Origin: an uncultured Robiginitomaculum sp.
GTDB lineage: Bacteria; Pseudomonadota; Alphaproteobacteria; Caulobacterales; Maricaulaceae
Direction: 5' to 3'
Assembly (NCBI GenBank): GCA_938010385.1
Contig: CALLVD010000067.1
Coordinates: forward strand, 1 to 39,415
DNA: 39,415 nucleotides
Shown here: piece after piece, positions 34,194-39,415 of the stretch
Layout of the letters: every line of letters begins with the position of its first letter
Position numbering within the stretch: position 1 is the stretch's first letter
Notes under the pieces: model-generated
What the model was told of the DNA's origin: nothing
What the model saw: the letters and a program-made list of their open reading frames with translations, nothing else
Databases searched by the model: none
Program-made: the position numbers and the translations under genes

Positions 34194-34206
34194 AACTTCG
34201 CCTTTC

Positions 34207-34620
34207 TTACTCACCCGGACGGGTGACAACCTTACACTTTACCGGAAGCTTGGCCGCGCCGAGACGCAGAGCTTCGCGGGCAACAGCGTCAGAAACGCCG
34301 TCAATTTCAAACATGATCCGGCCGGGCTTAACCTTACAGGCCCAAAACTCGACGGAGCCTTTACCTTTACCCATACGGACTTCGGTCGGCTTTTTCGTAA
34401 CAGGCACATCAGGGAAGATGCGGATCCAAACGCGGCCGGCACGCTTCATGTGACGCGTGATCGCACGACGTGTCGCCTCGATCTGGCGCGCTGTAACCCG
34501 CTCAGGCTCAAGCGCCTTCAGACCGTAGGAGCCGAAATTCAGCGTAGATCCGCCTTTGGCATTGCCTTTGATCCGGCCCTTATGGGCTTTACGGAATTTT
34601 GTACGTTTTGGCTGTAACAT
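34207..34620 (-). CDS. rplP: 50S ribosomal protein L16
   Basis: This 137-aa protein is near the A-site and peptidyl-transferase centre. It starts [21 protein letters not shown] and contains [44 protein letters not shown]-type segments in the family's order, including [23 protein letters not shown]. The length is usual. Confidence 0.98.
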   Translation of the reverse strand: MLQPKRTKFRKAHKGRIKGNAKGGSTLNFGSYGLKALEPERVTARQIEATRRAITRHMKRAGRVWIRIFPDVPVTKKPTEVRMGKGKGSVEFWACKVKPGRIMFEIDGVSDAVAREALRLGAAKLPVKCKVVTRPGE

Positions 34621-34646
34621 CGCCTTCGTCCTTTATTCTTTTTTGG

Positions 34647-35393
34647 TTAGCCGCGATTGTCGCGACGGGGGCCACGATCACCGCGATCACCGCCGCGCCC
34701 GCGTCCGCCGCCGGAGCGGTCATTGCCCTGCTCGTTCATGCGGCGCTCGTGCGCAGACGGATCATGTTCCATGACCTCGCCTTTATTGATCCACACTTTA
34801 ATGCCGATAATGCCCATGGCCGTCTCAGCACGGCAAACACCGTAATCGATGTCGGCACGCATAGTGTGCAAAGGCACGGAGCCCTCTTGATATTTCTCGT
34901 CGCGCGCAATCTCAGCACCGCCGAGACGGCCGCCAAGTTTGATTTTACAGCCGACAGCGCCCATGCGCATGGCAGACTGCATGGCGCGCTTCATAGCGCG
35001 GCGGAATGAAACCCGGCGCTCAAGCTGCTGGGCAATGCCGTCAGCAACAAGCGTCGCGTCGACTTCCGGCTTGCGAACTTCAACAAGGTTGAGGAACACT
35101 TCGCCGTCGACCATTTTCATCAGCCGTTGACGCAGCTTCTCAATGTCGCCGCCTTTTTTACCTATGATAACACCGGGACGCGCCGTGTAGATTGTGACGC
35201 GGCATTTTTTGTGCGGCCGCTCAATAATGATTGAGGACACAGAGGCTTGCTTAAGTTCTTTTTGCAAGAACTCGCGGATAGCCAAATCCTGATGCAACAG
35301 ATCGCCATATTCGGCCGTGTTGGCATACCAGCGGGAATCCCAAGTGCGGTTGATACCGAGGCGCAGGCCAATCGGGTTAATCTTCTGACCCAT
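34647..35393 (-). CDS. rpsC: 30S ribosomal protein S3 with Gly/Arg-rich tail
   Basis: This 248-aa protein forms part of the mRNA entry channel and helicase. It has [22 protein letters not shown], then a KH domain with [20 protein letters not shown], and the C-terminal domain [22 protein letters not shown]. After the core the protein ends with a tail of about 25 residues rich in Gly, Arg and Asp, with [11 protein letters not shown] repeats. Tails of S3 vary widely among bacteria. It follows rplV by overlapping its stop by one base. Confidence 0.97.
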   Translation of the reverse strand: MGQKINPIGLRLGINRTWDSRWYANTAEYGDLLHQDLAIREFLQKELKQASVSSIIIERPHKKCRVTIYTARPGVIIGKKGGDIEKLRQRLMKMVDGEVFLNLVEVRKPEVDATLVADGIAQQLERRVSFRRAMKRAMQSAMRMGAVGCKIKLGGRLGGAEIARDEKYQEGSVPLHTMRADIDYGVCRAETAMGIIGIKVWINKGEVMEHDPSAHERRMNEQGNDRSGGGRGRGGDRGDRGPRRDNRG

Positions 35394-35779
35394 TACGCGG
35401 CCTCCTCTTCAGACACTTCGCGGACAATGATTGTCAGCTCAGAGAACGGCTTTAAGATTTGTGCGCCCCGGCCGCGCGCGCGAGCCCGGAAACGCTTCAT
35501 GACGAGGTTCTTACCGACAAAAGCTTCGGCAACAACAAGGCTGTCAATATCAAGGCCGTGATTGTTTTCAGCATTCGCAATGGCAGACTGCAAAGTCTTG
35601 CGAACGTCACCGGCAATACGCTTGCGGGAAAATGCAAGATCATTGAGCGCTTTTTCAACCTTGGCACCGCGGATCATCTGCGCAACGAGGTTCAGCTTTT
35701 GAGGGCTGGTGCGCAGCATACGGGTTTTCGCCATAGCTTCGTTGTCGGCTACGCGACGTTTATTTTTAGTGGCAGACAT
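35393..35779 (-). CDS. rplV: 50S ribosomal protein L22
   Basis: This 128-aa protein lines the peptide exit tunnel. [22 protein letters not shown], then [23 protein letters not shown], and the beta-hairpin [19 protein letters not shown] are all present. The N-terminal VADNEA part is the alphaproteobacterial form. It overlaps rpsC by one base and follows rpsS by two bases. Confidence 0.97.
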   Translation of the reverse strand: MSATKNKRRVADNEAMAKTRMLRTSPQKLNLVAQMIRGAKVEKALNDLAFSRKRIAGDVRKTLQSAIANAENNHGLDIDSLVVAEAFVGKNLVMKRFRARARGRGAQILKPFSELTIIVREVSEEEAA

Positions 35780-35781
35780 AT

Positions 35782-36060
35782 CTACTTCCGCTTCCCTTTT
35801 CTATCGGCCAAATGACCGTAATAGGTACGGCTTGGGGCAAATTCACCCAGCTTGTGGCCGACCATGTCTTCTGAAATCAGGACAGGGACAAACTTATTGC
35901 CGTTGTGGACCTGAAATGTCAGGCCGACAAAGTTAGGCAATACGGTTGACCGGCGTGACCAGGTTTTAATCGCCTGATTACGACCTGAAGCCCGTGCCGC
36001 TTCGGCCTTTTTTAAGAGATACCCGTCAACAAACGGGCCTTTCCAAACACTGCGTGGCAT
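35782..36060 (-). CDS. rpsS: 30S ribosomal protein S19
   Basis: This 92-aa protein is in the head of the small subunit and contacts S13. It begins [20 protein letters not shown] and continues [24 protein letters not shown], ending [19 protein letters not shown]. It matches the family length. Confidence 0.98.
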   Translation of the reverse strand: MPRSVWKGPFVDGYLLKKAEAARASGRNQAIKTWSRRSTVLPNFVGLTFQVHNGNKFVPVLISEDMVGHKLGEFAPSRTYYGHLADRKGKRK

Positions 36061-36069
36061 AATCTGATC

Positions 36070-36909
36070 CTACCGATTTTTCTTCTTGTGGCGTGAGCGG
36101 ATAATGAACTTATCCGTAGCCTTGTTGGAACGCGTTTTCGCGCCTTTTGTCGGGCGACCCCAAGGTGTCACAGGATGACGACCGCCGGATGTACGGCCTT
36201 CACCGCCACCGTGAGGGTGATCAACCGGGTTCATAGCCACGCCGCGAACGGACGGGCGAACGCCGAGCCAGCGCTTACGGCCGGCTTTACCGAGGTTGAT
36301 GTTCATGTGATCCGGATTGGAAACGGCGCCGACAGTGGCGCGGCATTCCTGATGGATAGCGCGAAGCTCGCCGGACTTCAGGCGAACCTGAGCGTATCCG
36401 CCGTCACGACCGACCAATTGAGCATAACCGCCGGCAGAGCGGGCAATCTGGCCGCCTTTGCCGGGCTTAAGCTCAACATTGTGAATGATGGTCCCGACAG
36501 GCATGCCGCGAAGCGGCATTGAGTTACCCGGCTTAATATCAGCGGATTTCTCAGCAGAGATAACCGTGTCACCGACAGCCAAGCGCTGCGGCGCCAGAAT
36601 GTAGGACTTTTCACCGTCTGCATAGACGATAAACGCAATAAACGCCGTACGGTTCGGGTCATATTCAATACGCTCTACCGTCGCTGTGACGTCAAGCTTG
36701 TTACGCTTGAAGTCAACCAAGCGGTAAAGACGCTTGTGACCGCCGCCTTTGCGGCGAGCCGTGATACGGCCCATATTGTTGCGCCCGCCTTTTTTAGAAA
36801 GACCTTCTGTCAGGGATTTCTCCGGACGACCTTTGTAAAGCTCGCTGCGGTCGACCTGAACCAGGTTACGGCGCGACGGCGAGGTGGGTTTAAATGTCTT
36901 CAATGCCAT
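36070..36909 (-). CDS. rplB: 50S ribosomal protein L2
   Basis: This 279-aa protein is near the peptidyl-transferase centre and needed for subunit association. Motifs in order are [44 protein letters not shown], and the conserved [19 protein letters not shown] with the functionally important His ([10 protein letters not shown]). It ends with a basic tail [12 protein letters not shown]. Confidence 0.98.
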   Translation of the reverse strand: MALKTFKPTSPSRRNLVQVDRSELYKGRPEKSLTEGLSKKGGRNNMGRITARRKGGGHKRLYRLVDFKRNKLDVTATVERIEYDPNRTAFIAFIVYADGEKSYILAPQRLAVGDTVISAEKSADIKPGNSMPLRGMPVGTIIHNVELKPGKGGQIARSAGGYAQLVGRDGGYAQVRLKSGELRAIHQECRATVGAVSNPDHMNINLGKAGRKRWLGVRPSVRGVAMNPVDHPHGGGEGRTSGGRHPVTPWGRPTKGAKTRSNKATDKFIIRSRHKKKNR

Positions 36910-36922
36910 GTTTCAGATCCTC

Positions 36923-37219
36923 CTAAAGACCGGACGCGATATCGATAGAATCGCCGTCTTTCAAGGTCACAACCGCTTTTTTGACATCTTTGCGGCGACC
37001 GGGGGTTCCACGGAAACGCTTGGTCTTGCCTTTAACGACAAGCGTGTTCACGGCTGTGACTTTTACGCCAAACAGCTGCTCAACAGCGTCTTTGATTTGA
37101 GGTTTCGTTGCATCGTGTGCGACTTCGAAAACAACCTGGTTATTCTCGGAGAGAATAGAGGATTTTTCCGTGATAATCGGAGAGACGATACAATCGTAAT
37201 GGCGGGCTGCTACACTCAT
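36923..37219 (-). CDS. rplW: 50S ribosomal protein L23
   Basis: This 98-aa protein sits at the exit tunnel and is the docking site for trigger factor and SRP. It has [20 protein letters not shown], then [30 protein letters not shown]. The start overlaps the rplD stop by 4 bases, showing translational coupling. The chosen start fits the family. Confidence 0.97.
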   Translation of the reverse strand: MSVAARHYDCIVSPIITEKSSILSENNQVVFEVAHDATKPQIKDAVEQLFGVKVTAVNTLVVKGKTKRFRGTPGRRKDVKKAVVTLKDGDSIDIASGL

Positions 37220-37836
37220 TTCAGGCGAGCCTCCAGATCTTGGACGGCTTGCTTGGAGAGAACCAAAGTATGACGCTTTAAAATGTCATAGACGTTGGCA
37301 CCCTGGCTTGGCAGGACATCGAGGTTAGGGACGTTGCGGGCCGCGCGGGACAAATTGCTGTCCAGCTCGCTGCCGCCGATAATCAGGCCGTTTGTGACGC
37401 CCAGCTTAGCCAATGATTTGACCAATTCAGATGTTTTGGCATCCTTCATAGCCGCATCATCAATGATGATAAGCTCTTTGGAGGCGACTTTGGCAGACAG
37501 CGCGTGCTTGAGGGCCAAGGCGCGAACCTTTTTCGGCAGGTCAAAAGCATGGCTGCGCGTACGCGGACCATGAGCTTTACCGCCGCCGCGAAACTGAGAT
37601 ACGGAACCGTTACCGTGACGGGCTGTACCGCCGCCTTTTTGGTTGCCGATACGCTTGGTTGTCTTTTTGACATCGCCGCGCTCTTGAACGTGGGAGTTAC
37701 CGGACTGACGCTTAGCCAGCTGATAACGCACCATGCGATGCAGGATGTCTTTGCGTGGCTCGAGGCCGAATACGCCGTCATCAAGGTCAACAGACCCTGA
37801 TTTTTTAGCGTCGAGTGTTGTTACGTCGAGTTTCAT
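37216..37836 (-). CDS. rplD: 50S ribosomal protein L4
   Basis: This 206-aa protein has an extended loop into the exit tunnel: [31 protein letters not shown]. The core contains [22 protein letters not shown], and the C-terminal Rossmann-like part includes [21 protein letters not shown]. In gammaproteobacteria L4 represses its own operon, but I see no specific leader in this window. It overlaps rplW by 4 bases. Confidence 0.97.
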   Translation of the reverse strand: MKLDVTTLDAKKSGSVDLDDGVFGLEPRKDILHRMVRYQLAKRQSGNSHVQERGDVKKTTKRIGNQKGGGTARHGNGSVSQFRGGGKAHGPRTRSHAFDLPKKVRALALKHALSAKVASKELIIIDDAAMKDAKTSELVKSLAKLGVTNGLIIGGSELDSNLSRAARNVPNLDVLPSQGANVYDILKRHTLVLSKQAVQDLEARLK

Positions 37837-37838
37837 CT

Positions 37839-38831
37839 CTAAGCGTCCTTACGGTCTGCGCGCATTTTCGCGGCCAGGTCTTTGTCGACCTGCGAACGCG
37901 GTTCTGCACCGCCAATCATTTCTTTGGCTTGCTCAATCCATTCACCTTTGGCGACAGCACCGGGCTTGCCGATTTTCTCTTCCAAAGCCGTGATTTCTTC
38001 AGCGCTCATAGCGACCAGTTCAGTCAGCTTGGTAACGCCGGCCTCTTTCAAGGCTTCCTCACCTTTAGGACCGATGCCGTCGACAAGGATAATCGCGTCA
38101 ACGAAATCTGCGTCCGCTTTCGGAGCCTCGTCTGTCTTGGCCGCAGGCTTGCTGCCGGCCGGCTTAAACGCGCCCGGCGTCGGGAGGTCAGCCGCTTTCG
38201 TGCCTTTGACGGCATCGCGAACTTCAATCCAAGCGCCTTTGGAGCCCGGCACAGCGCCGCGAACCAAAACCAAACCTTGATCGGCATCAACACGAACAAT
38301 CTCAAGGTTTTGCGTCGTAATACGGCGCGCCCCCATGTGACCGGCCATTTTCTTGCCTTTGAAAACCTTACCCGGGTCCTGACACTGACCGGTAGAGCCG
38401 TGCGATCTGTGAGAGATCGAGACGCCGTGGGTCGCGCGCAAGCCGCCGAAGTTCCAGCGTTTCATCGCGCCGGCAAAACCTTTACCTTGCGATGTTGCCG
38501 CGCAATCAACTTTCTGGCCGGCCACAAAGTGGTCAGCAGTCAGCGTTGCGCCGACTTCAATGAAGTTGTCCGCAGGCACGCGAAACTCAATCAATTTCTG
38601 CTTAGGAGCAACGGCAGCCTTGGCAAAGCGCTCGCGTTCCGCTTTGGAAACACGTTTCACTTTTGCCGCGCCCGCGCCGAGCTGAAGTGCGGTGTAACCG
38701 TCACGCTCCTGCGTCTTGTGGGCCACAACCTGAACATCTTCCAATGCCAGAACTGTGACAGGGACATGAGAGCCGGTGTCATCAAACACGCGGGTCATAC
38801 CCAGTTTTTTTCCTATAAGGCCGGTCCGCAT
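37839..38831 (-). CDS. rplC: 50S ribosomal protein L3 with C-terminal helix-hairpin-helix-like extension
   Basis: Residues 1 to about 220 are a normal L3: [71 protein letters not shown] and [16 protein letters not shown] Lys/Ala/Pro-rich linker runs about 220-242. A module at about 243-308 starts with [12 protein letters not shown] and ends [10 protein letters not shown], followed by a charged tail to residue 330. The usual L3 is about 205-240 aa. The module parallels the extension on L15, with GIGPK and EWxxQA at almost the same spacing (40 versus 41 residues between). The frame is intact, and the next gene rplD begins three bases later. Confidence 0.95.
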   Translation of the reverse strand: MRTGLIGKKLGMTRVFDDTGSHVPVTVLALEDVQVVAHKTQERDGYTALQLGAGAAKVKRVSKAERERFAKAAVAPKQKLIEFRVPADNFIEVGATLTADHFVAGQKVDCAATSQGKGFAGAMKRWNFGGLRATHGVSISHRSHGSTGQCQDPGKVFKGKKMAGHMGARRITTQNLEIVRVDADQGLVLVRGAVPGSKGAWIEVRDAVKGTKAADLPTPGAFKPAGSKPAAKTDEAPKADADFVDAIILVDGIGPKGEEALKEAGVTKLTELVAMSAEEITALEEKIGKPGAVAKGEWIEQAKEMIGGAEPRSQVDKDLAAKMRADRKDA

Positions 38832-38833
38832 GA

Positions 38834-39148
38834 CTAGGCTCCCAGTTTAATTTCAACATCAACACCGGCAGCGAGGTCGAGCTTCATCAGCGCGTCCACG
38901 GTTTGCGGCGTCGGATCCACGATATCGAGCATGCGCTTATGTGTGCGGATCTCGAATTGCTCGCGGGATTTCTTATTGACGTGCGGTGAGCGGTTCACAG
39001 TGAACTTTTCGATGCGCGTCGGCAGCGGGATCGGACCGCGCACAGTGGCGCCGGTACGCTTGGCCGTTGACACGATTTCCAGGGTCGAATGATCCAGGAT
39101 ACGGTGGTCAAAGGCTTTTAGCCGGATGCGAATATTTTGACGTTCCAT
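38834..39148 (-). CDS. rpsJ: 30S ribosomal protein S10
   Basis: This 104-aa protein of the small-subunit head, also the NusE transcription-antitermination factor, starts [19 protein letters not shown]. It contains [40 protein letters not shown], here named as the conserved loop and strand. It follows the tuf terminator and opens the S10 gene string. rplC starts three bases later. Confidence 0.98.
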   Translation of the reverse strand: MERQNIRIRLKAFDHRILDHSTLEIVSTAKRTGATVRGPIPLPTRIEKFTVNRSPHVNKKSREQFEIRTHKRMLDIVDPTPQTVDALMKLDLAAGVDVEIKLGA

Positions 39149-39173
39149 AACTTTAGTCCGAATTTGCTTTTTA

Positions 39174-39204
39174 CAAAAAGCCGCGCGCCGTGATTGGCGC
39201 GCGG
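39174..39204 (-). terminator. Rho-independent terminator-like hairpin between tuf and rpsJ
   Basis: CCGCGCGCC and GGCGCGCGG pair perfectly around GTGATT, just after the tuf stop. On the minus strand the stem is followed by CTTTTTG. It should terminate or attenuate readthrough from tuf into rpsJ. Confidence 0.8.
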
Positions 39205-39216
39205 GCCGTTATTTTC

Positions 39217-39415
39217 TTACTTCGTGATTTTCGCGACGACGCCGGCGCCGACTGTGCGGCCGCCTTCACGGATCGCGAAGCGCAGCTTCTCTTCCATGGC
39301 GATCGGCACGATCAGTTCAACGTTCAGCTCAGCATTGTCGCCCGGCATGACCATTTCTGTGCCCGCATTCAGCGTCACAACACCCGTCACGTCTGTGGTT
39401 CTGAAGTAGAACTGC
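39217..39415 (-). CDS. tuf: Elongation factor Tu, C-terminal end (truncated by window edge)
   Basis: The last 65 codons of EF-Tu are visible, reading leftwards to a TAA at 39217-39219. EF-Tu is the GTPase that delivers aminoacyl-tRNA to the ribosome. [21 protein letters not shown] and the terminal [17 protein letters not shown] are diagnostic of domain 3. The rest lies beyond the window. Its position just upstream of rpsJ is the usual str-S10 junction. Confidence 0.97.
   Translation of the reverse strand, partial: QFYFRTTDVTGVVTLNAGTEMVMPGDNAELNVELIVPIAMEEKLRFAIREGGRTVGAGVVAKITK

Noticed and set aside
37815-38837. 340-aa open frame on the plus strand opposite rplC
   Set aside because: It is the antisense shadow of a GC-rich, codon-biased ribosomal gene; its protein has no recognisable motif and its span mirrors rplC.

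Overview
The window is a chromosomal segment of an alphaproteobacterium, most likely of the Caulobacterales/Maricaulales (Hyphomonadaceae-like) group. This rests on the spc operon order with secY-adk and no rpmJ between them, the phoR-pstSCAB-phoU-phoB cluster, a TIGR02301-type secreted protein, a PstA with a long periplasmic insert, and GC-rich DNA. The taxonomy is inference; no rRNA or tRNA gene is present to fix it.

Layout. Positions 1-7,100 carry short housekeeping transcription units, several of them convergent with overlapping tails: a truncated O6-methylguanine-DNA methyltransferase, a DoxX-like membrane protein, a HIT hydrolase, a metallo-beta-lactamase-fold hydrolase, a secreted hypothetical, hisS, an SRAP/HMCES-type protein, a Nudix hydrolase, a TIGR02301-like protein and pyrC. 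A bidirectional terminator follows pyrC. Positions 7,154-9,727 hold one 857-aa protein built from four DUF1508/YegP-like units, a single membrane segment and a conserved-looking C-terminal domain. Positions 9,849-17,993 (all minus strand) hold phoR, a Pho box, pstS-pstC-pstA-pstB-phoU-phoB and then rarA. Positions 18,080-22,849 hold a DegP/DegQ-type protease, chorismate mutase, a small secreted protein, metY and another secreted hypothetical. At 23,019-24,293 lies a visibly AT-richer gene for a probable PD-(D/E)XK nuclease, which looks acquired.

Positions 24,445-39,415 are the S10-spc-alpha ribosomal super-operon, read leftwards: tuf (partial), rpsJ, rplC, rplD, rplW, rplB, rpsS, rplV, rpsC, rplP, rpmC, rpsQ, rplN, rplX, rplE, rpsN, rpsH, rplF, rplR, rpsE, rpmD, rplO, secY, adk, rpsM, rpsK, rpoA, rplQ. 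It is punctuated by terminator-like hairpins after tuf, between rplO and secY, between adk and rpsM, between rpsK and rpoA, and after rplQ.

The most unusual signal is that two ribosomal proteins of this operon, L3 and L15, carry a C-terminal Lys/Ala/Pro-rich linker followed by a helix-hairpin-helix-like module. The two modules share the GIGPK motif and a terminal EW(V/I)xQA motif at almost identical spacing. No stretch over 300 bases lacks a gene. I see no CRISPR array, insertion sequence, tRNA or rRNA.
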